A stretch of DNA of 64,000 bases from Salinimicrobium catena (GCF_900102915.1 NZ_FNGG01000001.1:372001-436000); one strand, 5' to 3'; shown: positions 43,346-52,031, numbered from the stretch's first letter. Program-made: numbers and translations. The notes: generated from the letters alone by a model not told the origin.

Positions 43346-44055
43346 TCAAAAAGATCTCCTTAAAGAACCTGCTGTTCCTCGACATAGAAACGGTACCCGA
43401 AAACGCTTCTTATGAAGACCTTTCCGAAGAGAAAAAGAAACTCTGGGAACTCAAGACCCAGTACCAGCGAAAGGAAGAATTCACGGCCGAAGAATTCTAT
43501 GACCGGGCCGGGATCTGGGCAGAATTCGGGAAGATCATTTGCATCTCTGTAGGATATTTTGCTTTTCAGGGGGAACTAAGAACCTTCAGGATCACCACTT
43601 TTCACGGAGAGGAAAAGCAGCTGCTTCAGCAGTTCAAAAACTTGCTGGAAGATCACTTTAGCAGACCTCAGCATCTGCTTTGCGCCCATAACGGGAAGGA
43701 ATTCGATTTCCCGTACATCGCCAGGAGAATGCTCATCCACAATATGGAGCTTCCGGTAAAGCTAGATCTCTTCGGAAAAAAACCCTGGGAAGTGCCGCAT
43801 CTGGATACCCTGGAGCTGTGGAAATTTGGCGACTATAAACATTATACCTCCTTAAAGCTGCTGTGCAATGTGCTGAACATTCCTTCGCCTAAAGATGATA
43901 TCGACGGCAGCGAGGTTCGAGATGTCTACTATTCAGACCAAAACATTGACCGCATAATTACCTACTGCGAAAAAGATGTGCTGGCTATCGCCCAGGTGGT
44001 CCTCAAGCTGAGACAGGAAGAACTTTTGTCTGAAGAGGAGGTACTTTCGGTTTAG
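43342..44055 (+). CDS. 3'-5' exonuclease, DnaQ/PolB-like RNase H fold
   Basis: The 237-residue protein has the ExoI DIETVPE motif (about 14-20), a middle HNGKEFDFPYIARRM (ExoII Asp, about 118-132), and a C-terminal YCEKDVLAIAQV with the ExoIII Tyr-x3-Asp. These fit the PolB-like stand-alone exonuclease group common in Bacteroidota. Role in DNA repair or RNA trimming is unknown. It is the last gene of the cnnm-ogt unit. Confidence 0.86.
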   Translation: MIKKISLKNLLFLDIETVPENASYEDLSEEKKKLWELKTQYQRKEEFTAEEFYDRAGIWAEFGKIICISVGYFAFQGELRTFRITTFHGEEKQLLQQFKNLLEDHFSRPQHLLCAHNGKEFDFPYIARRMLIHNMELPVKLDLFGKKPWEVPHLDTLELWKFGDYKHYTSLKLLCNVLNIPSPKDDIDGSEVRDVYYSDQNIDRIITYCEKDVLAIAQVVLKLRQEELLSEEEVLSV

Positions 44056-44183
44056 CAATTCCCTTAATGAAATGTTATCATACATTCCTGCCTCTCAAAC
44101 TTTTACTATATTTAAAGTAAAGGTGCCAAAAGTCCCTTTTTTGGCCTCTTCTAACCGCTTTAATAACCAAAAAACAACCGATT

Positions 44184-44546
44184 ATGTATCTGTACGTAGA
44201 ACAATGGAATGTCACTCAAAAATGGATGGAACTTTCAAAAGAAGAAAGACGGGCCTACATGAACAAAGTAGGAGAAGCCATCAATGATCTACAAAAAGCG
44301 GGCATTGAAAATCTGGGATGGGCAATGAACGACGAGCATACCCCGTACCGAAGTGATTATCGTTATATGGCACTTTGGAAGCTTCCGTCCCTTGAAGATG
44401 TAGAAAAATTTGAAAAAGGTATTGAAGAAGCGAAGTGGCATAAATATTTCTCACAGGTGAATTCCCGCGGAAAGATCATTCCTTTGAATGAAGCCATTGA
44501 TTTCCTCGTTAATCTCGAGAAGCATTCAACTTCTATAACAGAGTAG
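44184..44546 (+). CDS. small conserved hypothetical protein (dimeric ferredoxin-like fold suspected)
   Basis: A 120-residue cytosolic protein beginning MYLYVEQWNVTQKWMELS. The alternation of beta strand, helix and a WKLPSLEDVEKFEKGIEEAKWHKYF block resembles dimeric alpha-beta barrel proteins such as DUF6616 members; I am unsure of the family. No catalytic residues are obvious. It lies alone 128 bp after the exonuclease gene and is closed by a bidirectional terminator shared with scoB. Confidence 0.65.
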   Translation: MYLYVEQWNVTQKWMELSKEERRAYMNKVGEAINDLQKAGIENLGWAMNDEHTPYRSDYRYMALWKLPSLEDVEKFEKGIEEAKWHKYFSQVNSRGKIIPLNEAIDFLVNLEKHSTSITE

Positions 44547-44559
44547 CACACTGTGAACG

Positions 44560-44617
44560 AAACGGTTCCGTTTTCAGGCATATACTAGAATACTTGAGAA
44601 CGGAACCGTTTGGTTTT
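44560..44617. terminator. Bidirectional terminator between convergent genes
   Basis: A perfect 13-bp stem (AAACGGTTCCGTT at 44560-44572 with AACGGAACCGTTT at 44599-44611) has a 26-nt loop with a further pairing near its base, and T-rich sequence after it. It serves the 120-residue gene on plus and scoB on minus. Confidence 0.8.
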
Positions 44618-44625
44618 TCCACTAT

Positions 44626-45279
44626 TTAAAGCTGCATCTCAGGGATCTCCCCTTCCACGATCAGCGTGCCTTCGGTGGCATTTTTAATGTCTTCCACACT
44701 TACTCCCGGCGCTCTTTCCAAAAGCTTGAAACCTTTGTCGGTTACCTCGAGAACTGCCAGGTTGGTCACGATCCTGGTCACACATCCCACTCCGGTTAAA
44801 GGCAGCGTACATCTTTTAAGAAGCTTTGATTCGCCTGCACGATTGGTGTGCATCATTGCCACGATGATATTTTCGGCGCTGGCCACAAGATCCATCGCGC
44901 CGCCCATTCCTTTTACCATCTTCCCAGGAATCTTCCAGTTGGCGATATCACCGTTCTCTGCGACCTCCATGGCTCCCAGAATAGTAAGATCTACATGTTG
45001 CCCACGGATCATTCCAAAGCTCATGGCAGAGTCAAAAAAACTGGCTCCCGGTAAAGCGGTAATGGTCTGTTTCCCTGCGTTGATAAGATCGGCGTCTTCT
45101 TCTCCTTCAATTGGAAAAGGCCCCATTCCCAGAATCCCATTCTCGCTCTGGAATTCTACCTGTATATCATCACGTACAAAATTGGCCACCAAAGTTGGTA
45201 TCCCTATTCCAAGGTTGACGTAGTAGCCATCCTTAACTTCCTTAGCAATTCTTCTTGCGATTCCTTCTTTATCTAACAT
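44626..45279 (-). CDS. scoB: 3-oxoacid CoA-transferase subunit B
   Basis: This is the beta subunit of succinyl-CoA:3-ketoacid CoA transferase, which moves CoA between succinyl-CoA and acetoacetate. The 217 residues contain the active-site Glu in SENGILGMGPFP (about 48-59) and the GGAMDLVA segment (about 130-137). The alpha subunit is encoded upstream on the same strand, but separated from it by a four-helix-bundle gene. Terminator follows after 8 bp. Confidence 0.94.
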   Translation of the reverse strand: MLDKEGIARRIAKEVKDGYYVNLGIGIPTLVANFVRDDIQVEFQSENGILGMGPFPIEGEEDADLINAGKQTITALPGASFFDSAMSFGMIRGQHVDLTILGAMEVAENGDIANWKIPGKMVKGMGGAMDLVASAENIIVAMMHTNRAGESKLLKRCTLPLTGVGCVTRIVTNLAVLEVTDKGFKLLERAPGVSVEDIKNATEGTLIVEGEIPEMQL

Positions 45280-45319
45280 TTCTATAATTTGAAGATTAGT
45301 GGATTTGAAAAATTGAAGA

Positions 45320-45673
45320 TTATTTTTTCTTACTCGACGAAATGATCCTTGATATAATCCTGATTATTGAGTTTAGCTCTGTAGGCAATTCAGGTTTAGG
45401 ATCCGGGTAATGAGGTGAGGCCTTGCACAGCTTCAACCAGTAATTCGTTTCATCTGATTCTTTAGCTGCTATTTTAAACTTATGAATAAAATCCGCATTA
45501 CTTTCCGCATTTTGCGCCTCCCATACATTTGCTCCTATCGAAGTTCCACTTCTAAAGAGCTGAGAAGCCATTTCATACTTATGAAGAGATCTCAATTTTT
45601 CAGAATAATCAATAGCATCAAGTGCAAAATTGAAGGTTTTGTTTACAATCAAATTTTCTTTGTCATCTCTCAT
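45320..45673 (-). CDS. four-helix-bundle protein (23S rRNA IVS-type family)
   Basis: A 117-residue helical protein with the family pattern FNFALDAIDYSEKL, QLFRSGTSIGANVWEAQ (about 40-56) and FIHKFKIAAKESDETNYWL (about 62-80). These proteins were first described in intervening sequences of 23S rRNA, but also occur as free genes; there is no rRNA here. It lies between scoA and scoB with gaps of 57 and 40 bp and is AT-rich. Position suggests an insertion in the operon. Function unknown. Confidence 0.85.
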   Translation of the reverse strand: MRDDKENLIVNKTFNFALDAIDYSEKLRSLHKYEMASQLFRSGTSIGANVWEAQNAESNADFIHKFKIAAKESDETNYWLKLCKASPHYPDPKPELPTELNSIIRIISRIISSSKKK

Positions 45674-45730
45674 AAGTTGCAGTTTTAGAATTCATTTTCA
45701 AATCATCTCATTCTCAAATTTTCAAATCAA

Positions 45731-46429
45731 TTATTTTTTTCGAACTGTTCTTTGTTCAATTCTTTTTTCATAGTCCTTCCCCTGGAAGATGCGCTGCACG
45801 AAGATCCCGGGAATGTGGATCTGGTTAGGGTCTAGTTCACCCGGTTTGACCAGCTCTTCCACCTCGGCAACCGTAATTTTGGCGGCGCCACACATTAACG
45901 GATTGAAGTTACGTGCTGTTCCTTTAAAAATGAGGTTTCCGGCCTCATCTCCTTTCCAGGCTTTGACGAATGCGAAATCGGCCTTATAAGCCTCCTCAAG
46001 CACATACATTTTTCCGTTGAACTCCCTGGTTTCTTTGCCCTGGGCCACTTCAGTACCGTAGCCTGCAGGAGTATAAACAGCCGGAAAGCCTTGTTGAGCA
46101 GCCTGACATTTGGCAGCAAGGGTTCCCTGCGGAGTTAATTCCACTTCCAGTTCCCCGCTAAGCATCTGGCGTTCGAATTCGGCATTTTCTCCCACGTAGG
46201 AGGAGATCATCTTATCGATCTGTTTCTTTTGAAGCAGCAGTCCCAGGCCGAAATCATCCACCCCGGCATTGTTTGAGATACAGGTAAGGTTCTTTACATT
46301 AAGTCGTACCAGCTCGGCTATGGAGTTTTCCGGGATACCACATAACCCGAAGCCCCCGAGCATAAAGGTCATCCCGTCATGAACGCCTTCCAGGGCTTTG
46401 GAAACGTCCTCTACAGTTTTCTTGATCAT
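45731..46429 (-). CDS. scoA: 3-oxoacid CoA-transferase subunit A
   Basis: Alpha subunit of succinyl-CoA:3-ketoacid CoA transferase, 232 residues. The CoA-binding [11 protein letters not shown] (about 25-35) and a [15 protein letters not shown] segment (about 52-66) are typical. It heads a minus-strand unit: scoA, four-helix-bundle gene, scoB. Its -7 box overlaps the U-tract of the pbp1A terminator. Confidence 0.94.
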   Translation of the reverse strand: MIKKTVEDVSKALEGVHDGMTFMLGGFGLCGIPENSIAELVRLNVKNLTCISNNAGVDDFGLGLLLQKKQIDKMISSYVGENAEFERQMLSGELEVELTPQGTLAAKCQAAQQGFPAVYTPAGYGTEVAQGKETREFNGKMYVLEEAYKADFAFVKAWKGDEAGNLIFKGTARNFNPLMCGAAKITVAEVEELVKPGELDPNQIHIPGIFVQRIFQGKDYEKRIEQRTVRKK

Positions 46430-46455
46430 TGTTGGTTATTTTATTCCGAAAAATA

Positions 46456-46492
46456 CAAAAATAATGGCCGTGTCCCAACGGAACCACGGCCA
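46456..46492 (-). terminator. Terminator of pbp1A whose U-tract contains the scoA -7 box
   Basis: A perfect 8-bp stem (TGGCCGTG at 46465-46472 with CACGGCCA at 46485-46492) lies 33 bp after the pbp1A stop. On the minus strand it is followed by TTATTTTTGTATTTTT. Bases 46463-46456 in this tract read TATTTTTG, a match to the promoter -7 consensus 27 bp from the scoA start. Confidence 0.7.
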
Positions 46493-46525
46493 CAATTGTG
46501 ATTTTCGCAATAAATTCAGTCTTAT

Positions 46526-48862
46526 CTAGAAATCCAGTTCATCGGGAAGGGAATCTCCTTCTTCTACCTGGTTCTTTCCGTAGTTCTCACAGTTGGTTTC
46601 TATGCTCAGGTTCTCCGGTTTCGGGAATTCTCCTTTTGAAACCTCCAGCTCCTTATCTGCATAGACCTTTTTCATGTACATCCCCCAAATTGGAAGGGCC
46701 ATGGTAGCTCCCTGACCGTAAGTCAAGGTTGGGAAATGCACCGAGCGGTCTTCTGCTCCTACCCACACCCCGGTAACCAGGTTTGGAACCATTCCCATGA
46801 ACCATCCGTCACTCTGATTTTGCGTGGTTCCAGTCTTTCCTGCAATGGGATTGTCAAAGTCGTACGGATAGCCCGTAACGGCTCTTTTATAATGTTCTGC
46901 CCCTGTAGCCCAGGTGCCTCGAAGCCTTCTACCAGACCCGTACTGGGTTACCCCTTCGAGCAGGTTCACCGTTACATAAGCAGCTTCCTTACTAAGAACA
47001 TCCTTGGTCTCAGGCATGTGCTGGTATAAGATAGTTCCATTCTTATCTTCAATGCGGTTTACGATCACCGGTTTTACGTATACTCCTTCATTCGCAAAGG
47101 CGCTGTAAGCCGATACCATTTCAAAAACACTCAGGTCGGCCGTACCTAATGCAATTGAAGGAACTTCAGGAATATTTTCAGCATCGATCTCCAGTTTTTC
47201 AAGAAGGTCGATAACAGGTTTTGGCCCAATGCGGTCGATCAAACGCGCGGTTACCGTATTCACCGATTGTGCCAGGGCAGCTTTAAGGCTGATCATCCCA
47301 GCATATTCCCCATCACTGTTACGTGGCGTCCAGTCATTCTGGTTGCCGTGCTTGCCCGCTTCAATGGTATGCAGACTTTGAGGCAGAGTATCACACGGTG
47401 ACAGGTGTAACTGATCAATGGCAGTGGCATAAACGAAAGGTTTAAAGGTAGAACCAACCTGCCTCTTTGCCTGTTTTACATGGTCGTATTTGAAGTGTTT
47501 AAAGTTCACACCTCCTACCCAGGCTTTTACCTCTCCCGTTTGTGGGGTCATGGACATCATCCCTGCCTGTAGATGTGACTTATAGTGAATGATTGAATCC
47601 CGAGGGGTCATGATTGTATCTTTGATCCCGTCCCAGGTAAAGATCCTCATGTCTGTCTTTTCACCAAAGGATTTCACGATCTCTTCATTAGATTTCCCCT
47701 GGGCTTTAAGCACCCGCCATCTTTCACTGCGGCGCATGGCATCCTGTATAATATCATTTCTTTCTTCAGCAGTAACATCTCTGAAAGGAGCTGTTTTATT
47801 GCTCTTGTTCTGCCTGTCGAATTCCTTCTGAAGGTGCGCGATATGATCTTTTACCGCTTCTTCGGCATACTCCTGCATTCTCGAGTCGATGCTGGTGTAG
47901 ATCTTTAGTCCGTCACGGTAGATATTGTACTCGCTGCCATCGGGCTTCGGGTTCTTTTCGATCCAATCTTTCATAAAGCCCTGCAGGTAGACCCTGAAGT
48001 AGGTAGCAACCCCTTCGTCATGTCCCTGCGGAGTGAAGGTAACCTTTAAAGGCAATTGTTGCAGAGAATCCTCCTCTTCCTCAGTTATATATCCATTGAC
48101 CTCCATTTGGCTTATAACCACATTCCTTCTCTCAAGAGCATTTTCCTTGAACCTTTCCTTTACCGGATTGTATAATATCGGATTTTTAAGCATGGCCACC
48201 AGCACCGCGGCTTCCTCCACATTGAGGTCTTTTGGCTCCTTATCAAAATAGATCTTTGCAGCCGATCTCACCCCAACCGCCTGGTACAAAAAGTCGTACT
48301 TGTTCAGGTACATGGTAATGATCTCTTCCTTGGTGTACTGACGCTCTAACCTGGTAGCGATGACCCATTCCTTTGCTTTTTGGATGACACGTGCGAAAGG
48401 ATTTCGGGATGCATTTTCTGTAAAAAGAAGTTTCGCAAGCTGCTGGGTAATGGTACTGGCCCCTCCCCTTTTCCCGAGGAAGACTGCAGCTCTCACCGTT
48501 CCGCGAGCATCGATACCCGAATGCTCAAAATACCGCTCATCCTCGGTCGCAATAAGAGCTTCCACAAGATGTGGAGGCAGATCTTCAAATTTTATCGGTG
48601 TACGGTTTTCATTATAGTATTTCCCAAGGGTTTCCCCGTCTGAAGAAAAGATCTCTGTAGCCAGGTTGGTCTCGGGATTCTCAAGTTCTTCAAAGGTTGG
48701 CATGGTTCCGAATACACCCCAGCCGGCCAGTAAAAATAAAAGTACAGTAAGCGATAATCCTATTGCAAAAAGAGACCAGAACCAGGATTTATACTTGCTG
48801 TATTTCCTTCTTTTTTCGGCCTCCTGCTTTTTTGCTTTCGCAGTTTTTTTAGTGTTGCCCAT
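46526..48862 (-). CDS. class A penicillin-binding protein 1A (transglycosylase/transpeptidase)
   Basis: This bifunctional peptidoglycan synthase has 778 residues. It has a cytosolic basic N-terminus, one membrane helix (about 30-50) and a GT51 domain with EDERYFEHSGID (about 107-118) and STITQQLAK. The transpeptidase domain has the catalytic serine in GSTFKPFVYA, SVN in QSVNTVTA, and KTGTTQNQSDGW. All three active-site motifs are intact. It is the last gene of the ricT-gldH-pbp1A unit, 10 bp after gldH. Confidence 0.95.
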   Translation of the reverse strand: MGNTKKTAKAKKQEAEKRRKYSKYKSWFWSLFAIGLSLTVLLFLLAGWGVFGTMPTFEELENPETNLATEIFSSDGETLGKYYNENRTPIKFEDLPPHLVEALIATEDERYFEHSGIDARGTVRAAVFLGKRGGASTITQQLAKLLFTENASRNPFARVIQKAKEWVIATRLERQYTKEEIITMYLNKYDFLYQAVGVRSAAKIYFDKEPKDLNVEEAAVLVAMLKNPILYNPVKERFKENALERRNVVISQMEVNGYITEEEEDSLQQLPLKVTFTPQGHDEGVATYFRVYLQGFMKDWIEKNPKPDGSEYNIYRDGLKIYTSIDSRMQEYAEEAVKDHIAHLQKEFDRQNKSNKTAPFRDVTAEERNDIIQDAMRRSERWRVLKAQGKSNEEIVKSFGEKTDMRIFTWDGIKDTIMTPRDSIIHYKSHLQAGMMSMTPQTGEVKAWVGGVNFKHFKYDHVKQAKRQVGSTFKPFVYATAIDQLHLSPCDTLPQSLHTIEAGKHGNQNDWTPRNSDGEYAGMISLKAALAQSVNTVTARLIDRIGPKPVIDLLEKLEIDAENIPEVPSIALGTADLSVFEMVSAYSAFANEGVYVKPVIVNRIEDKNGTILYQHMPETKDVLSKEAAYVTVNLLEGVTQYGSGRRLRGTWATGAEHYKRAVTGYPYDFDNPIAGKTGTTQNQSDGWFMGMVPNLVTGVWVGAEDRSVHFPTLTYGQGATMALPIWGMYMKKVYADKELEVSKGEFPKPENLSIETNCENYGKNQVEEGDSLPDELDF

Positions 48863-48872
48863 GGGCTGTAAA

Positions 48873-49364
48873 TTAATTTGTGCTATTCTCTATTCTAAAA
48901 CCAACCTCGGTCACGCCCTCCAGGCTTTCAATGCCGCTCACGCTATCCCTTTTTCTCATCGCCTGCTGAATGTTCACGGTATATTCCCCTGCTTCGGAAA
49001 ACTGAAAATTCTCTTTGTACCACAGTTTGCTTTCCTTCACCTCACCAAAGCCTGTGCCAAGCCACTCTCCAGACGGTTTTGCCATCTCATACTGAAGGGT
49101 GTCACTGATCACCCTGCCGTAGGGAAAATTGATCTCGGTGATGAGGTAAAGATTGCTGTAACGGTAATCTGAATTGTTCCGAAGATTAATGAAAAGATTG
49201 TAATTCTTCAGGGTATCTGGCGCCTGCACCTTGAAACTCACCACCGAATCTTTATGCCACTCATCTGGAAGGCTTTTGTACTCATCATATACCCTGTTCT
49301 TATCGCAGGATATCAAAAGGAGTAAATTCACCAAAATGAAGAGAGGGGCTTTAACTCTACCCAT
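48873..49364 (-). CDS. gldH: gliding motility lipoprotein GldH
   Basis: GldH is one of the lipoproteins needed for Bacteroidota gliding and linked to type IX secretion. The protein starts at ATG 49364 (163 aa) with signal MGRVKAPLFILVNLLLLISC; the cysteine of LISC is the lipidation site. The upstream frame extension is basic and untypical. The length and an N-terminal YDEYKSLPDEWHKDS motif fit the family. It overlaps ricT by 8 bp and precedes the PBP1A gene. Confidence 0.88.
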   Translation of the reverse strand: MGRVKAPLFILVNLLLLISCDKNRVYDEYKSLPDEWHKDSVVSFKVQAPDTLKNYNLFINLRNNSDYRYSNLYLITEINFPYGRVISDTLQYEMAKPSGEWLGTGFGEVKESKLWYKENFQFSEAGEYTVNIQQAMRKRDSVSGIESLEGVTEVGFRIENSTN

Positions 49365-50514
49365 TTCTTTGGGGTTTTCTTTTCTTTCTTTTGTTCTTTC
49401 TCTTTTTCTTTCCACCTCCGCCTTTCTTATCAAAGCGGGTAAGGCTGTCCTGTCCTACCGCATTGGTAAAGTCGGTTTTTGATTCTTGTTGCAGGTCTAC
49501 GGCATACTCCTCGAGGCTGTTCACCGATTCCTTTTTGGAGTTCTTCTTAATGATGTCGTTAGCCTGTTCTGCCGTAAGCGTGTGCCAGTTGCTCCAGTCG
49601 CCCTCATAAGCGTACCATAAAAGTCCTTTAAAAATATCGATTTTCTGACACACTGCGGTTCCTTTTTTAGTGTGCAGTTTGATATCAGACTTCGGAAAAT
49701 CCTTTAAAGCATCAAGATAGGTATCCAGTTCATAATTCAGGCAGCATTTTAGCTTTCCGCACTGACCTGCCAACTTCTGAGGGTTCAGCGAGAGTTGCTG
49801 ATATCTTGCCGCTGAAGTGTTCACAGACCTGAAATCGGTCAGCCAGGTAGAACAGCAAAGCTCTCTTCCGCAGGAACCAATACCTCCCAAACGGGAAGCT
49901 TCCTGCCTGAAGCCCACCTGTCTCATCTCGATCCTGGTGTTGAACTCGCGCGCGAATTCCTTGATCAATTGCCTGAAATCCACCCTTTCTTCCGCAGTAT
50001 AATAAAAAGTGGCTTTTGAAGCATCTCCCTGAAATTCAATATCACTTATCTTCATTTGCAGGTTGAGCCTAATGGCGATCTCACGAGCACGCACTTTCAT
50101 GCTTTCCTCCCTCTCACGGGCTTCCTGCCAAATATCGATATCCCGCTGTGAAGCTTTTCTATATACCTTCAGGATCTCCTTGCTGTCAGGGCGAACCTTC
50201 TTCTTCTTCATCTGTACCCGCACCAGTTCTCCTGTTAGGGCTACCACCCCCACGTCATGGCCCGGGTTTGCTTCAGTAGCAACCACATCTCCCATGCTGA
50301 GGCTTAAATTCTCTGTATTTATATAAAAATGTTTCCTTCCGTTCTTAAAACGGACCTCCACCAAATTGTACGGCTCAACTCCTTGCGGAAGCGACATATT
50401 TGCCAGCCAGTCAAAAGCCGACAATTTGTTGCATCCGTCTGTTCCGCAGGTGCCGTTATTTTTACATCCTTTTGGCTGACCGTCCTTGCCGGTAGCACAA
50501 CTACTACATCCCAT
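49357..50514 (-). CDS. ricT: RicT/YaaT-like PSP1 domain protein
   Basis: The 385-residue protein has the PSP1 domain (about 45-270). A Cys-rich N-terminus (CSSCATG, CKNNGTCGTDGC, within residues 3-30) and GGIGSCGRELCCSTW with LAGQCGKLKCCL supply the cluster-type cysteines of the RicT family. In Bacillus RicT works with RicA and RicF in RNA processing; in Bacteroidota its role is unknown. It heads the unit with gldH and pbp1A. The C-terminus is a Lys/Arg-rich tail. Confidence 0.9.
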   Translation of the reverse strand: MGCSSCATGKDGQPKGCKNNGTCGTDGCNKLSAFDWLANMSLPQGVEPYNLVEVRFKNGRKHFYINTENLSLSMGDVVATEANPGHDVGVVALTGELVRVQMKKKKVRPDSKEILKVYRKASQRDIDIWQEAREREESMKVRAREIAIRLNLQMKISDIEFQGDASKATFYYTAEERVDFRQLIKEFAREFNTRIEMRQVGFRQEASRLGGIGSCGRELCCSTWLTDFRSVNTSAARYQQLSLNPQKLAGQCGKLKCCLNYELDTYLDALKDFPKSDIKLHTKKGTAVCQKIDIFKGLLWYAYEGDWSNWHTLTAEQANDIIKKNSKKESVNSLEEYAVDLQQESKTDFTNAVGQDSLTRFDKKGGGGKKKRKNKRKKRKPQRNG

Positions 50515-50528
50515 AATCTATATGTTGA

Positions 50529-50562
50529 AATCCTGGAAGCCTGGAATACAGGCTCCCGGATT
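50529..50562. terminator. Hairpin between trhO and ricT
   Basis: AATCC.GGAGCCTG / CAGGCTTCC.GGATT pairs over about 14 bp with one mismatch. On the plus strand it is followed by TTTTATATTATT. It could end transcription or form a leader structure for ricT; I cannot decide. Confidence 0.4.
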
Positions 50563-50633
50563 TTATATTATTAAAAAATCTGCTGAGGTAAATATACCAT
50601 TATTTATGGAACGCACTGTTGAGAAACTAATTG

Positions 50634-51665
50634 TCAACGTTTGTAAGTAAGTACCTCAGAACGTCCTTTTTTGAAGATCTGGTTGCTGTTGCCCTTTCCT
50701 TTGCGAAGCGCCTTTTGTTCCTCGTAAGGTAATGCGGCTATTTCCTGACATTTATCTGAACAGCAATTGTTCATTTTTTCGGCGCATTCCTCACACTGAA
50801 TAAAGAGCAGGTGACAGGCCTCGTTGGCACAGTTTACATGAGTGTCACAAGGTTTTCCGCACTGGTGGCAGTTGGAGATAACGTCCTCGCTTATGCGTTC
50901 CCCCCTGCGGTGGTCAAAAACAAAGTTCTTTCCTAAGAATTTATTCTCCAGCTTCAGATTCTCTACCTGCCGGGTGTATTCAATGATCCCGCCTTCCAGC
51001 TGAAACACATTCTTGAAGCCTTTATGTTTGTAATAAGCACTGGCTTTCTCACAGCGAATTCCCCCGGTACAATACATCACCAGGTTCTTGTCTTCTTTAT
51101 GCTCTTTAAGGTCCTCTTCAATAATGGGCAAGGAATCCCTGAAGGTATCCACATCTGGCGTGATGGCGCCTTTAAAGTGACCTATTTCACTTTCGTAATG
51201 GTTCCGCATATCCACCAGCACCGTATTCGGGTCATCCAGAAGTTCATTGAACTTTTGAGCATCTACGTGCACTCCTTTATTTCTTACATCAAAGGTGTCG
51301 TCGTTAAGACCATCGGCGACGATCTTGTCTCTTACTTTCACTTTAAGTTTCAGGAAAGACTTAAGGTCATGCTCAATAGCGATGTTAAGACGAACATCCT
51401 TCAGGAAATAGATCCCGTCAAGAAAATTTTTAAAGGTTTCAAAGTTGGCGGCGGGAACAGAAAGCTGCGCATTGATGCCTTCGTGAGCTACATAAATGCG
51501 GCCGAGAACTTCCATTTCATCCCAGGCTAAAAAGAGATGGTTCCTGAAAAGTTCCGGATTTCCGATCTTGGCATATTGGTAGAAAGAGAGCGTGAGCCGG
51601 TCTTCCCCGGCTTCTTCTAAAAGGGCTGCTCTTTCTTTAGCGCTTAATTTATTGTACAGTTGCAT
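50634..51665 (-). CDS. trhO: tRNA uridine(34) hydroxylase (rhodanese-like)
   Basis: TrhO (YceA) makes 5-hydroxyuridine at the wobble position of some tRNAs using oxygen. The 343-residue protein has an N-terminal acylphosphatase-like domain (about 15-110), a rhodanese domain (about 130-225) with active-site Cys in YCTGGIRCEKA, and a C-terminal Cys-rich zinc-like domain (CHQCGKPC, CANEAC, CEECAEKMNNCC). It has a clear promoter box 36 bp upstream. Confidence 0.93.
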   Translation of the reverse strand: MQLYNKLSAKERAALLEEAGEDRLTLSFYQYAKIGNPELFRNHLFLAWDEMEVLGRIYVAHEGINAQLSVPAANFETFKNFLDGIYFLKDVRLNIAIEHDLKSFLKLKVKVRDKIVADGLNDDTFDVRNKGVHVDAQKFNELLDDPNTVLVDMRNHYESEIGHFKGAITPDVDTFRDSLPIIEEDLKEHKEDKNLVMYCTGGIRCEKASAYYKHKGFKNVFQLEGGIIEYTRQVENLKLENKFLGKNFVFDHRRGERISEDVISNCHQCGKPCDTHVNCANEACHLLFIQCEECAEKMNNCCSDKCQEIAALPYEEQKALRKGKGNSNQIFKKGRSEVLTYKR

Positions 51666-51700
51666 GCTATACTAATTTATAAGGTTAAAGAAATTTGGCG

Positions 51701-51708
51701 CAAAGATA
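51701..51708 (-). promoter_or_regulatory. -7 box of trhO
   Basis: TATCTTTG on the minus strand matches TAnnTTTG 36 bp upstream of the trhO ATG. No clear -33 is seen. Confidence 0.6.
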
Positions 51709-51722
51709 AGGCTTTAAATGAA

Positions 51723-51758
51723 AAAATGCCCCGATGGTCATCGAGGCATTTTTTTTCG
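51723..51758. terminator. Strong terminator between the small minus-strand unit and trhO
   Basis: AAAATGCC-C-CGATG-GT-CATCG-A-GGCATTTT forms a 13-bp stem with one mismatch, with T-runs in both directions. Since trhO starts further downstream on the minus strand, it would terminate a minus-strand transcript coming from the 51.8-51.9 kb region. Confidence 0.8.
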
Positions 51759-51761
51759 AAC

Positions 51762-51820
51762 GGCTAATTCGTTATTTAATATTTTTTAATTCTTCAACTA
51801 AAAATTAAATAACGTTAGCC
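51762..51820. repeat. Long inverted repeat overlapping a small frame's stop codon
   Basis: GGCTAA-tt-CGTTATTTAAT (51762-51780) pairs perfectly, apart from a 2-nt bulge, with ATTAAATAACG-TTAGCC (51804-51820), a 17-bp stem with a 23-nt loop. On the minus strand it starts inside the last codons of the 30-residue frame. It is longer than an ordinary terminator and lacks a T-run. Confidence 0.6.
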
Positions 51821-51907
51821 ACCGTCCACCCGGCAGCTGCAGTTCAGATTCACTACTGATGCACTACCGGAAATACTTAAAATAATATTTCTTTTTAAAA
51901 ATTTCAT
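51815..51907 (-). CDS. possible 30-residue peptide with CSC motif
   Basis: The minus-strand frame from ATG 51907 encodes 30 residues: a basic-hydrophobic N-terminus (MKFLKRNIILSISG) and a C-terminal NCSCRVDGG. No promoter or Shine-Dalgarno site is convincing. In favour: it ends inside a 17-bp hairpin and is followed by a strong terminator ahead of trhO, so something is transcribed here. Otherwise the 366-bp gap between trhO and recA holds only these structures. It could be a small RNA instead. Confidence 0.3.
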   Translation of the reverse strand: MKFLKRNIILSISGSASVVNLNCSCRVDGG

Positions 51908-52031
51908 GTAGTTAATGTGTTGCTTTACCCTTTAGATGCAGGAAAGCAAAAAAGGTTGCGTAGGAATGTTATGAGTATATGAAAACTTATCTTATTTTAG
52001 CACAACTATCATATAAACAGAAGCTGAAATA

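Noticed and set aside
45320-45673. Intervening sequence of a 23S rRNA gene
   Set aside because: The protein family suggests it, but no rRNA sequence flanks the gene; both neighbours are CoA-transferase subunits.
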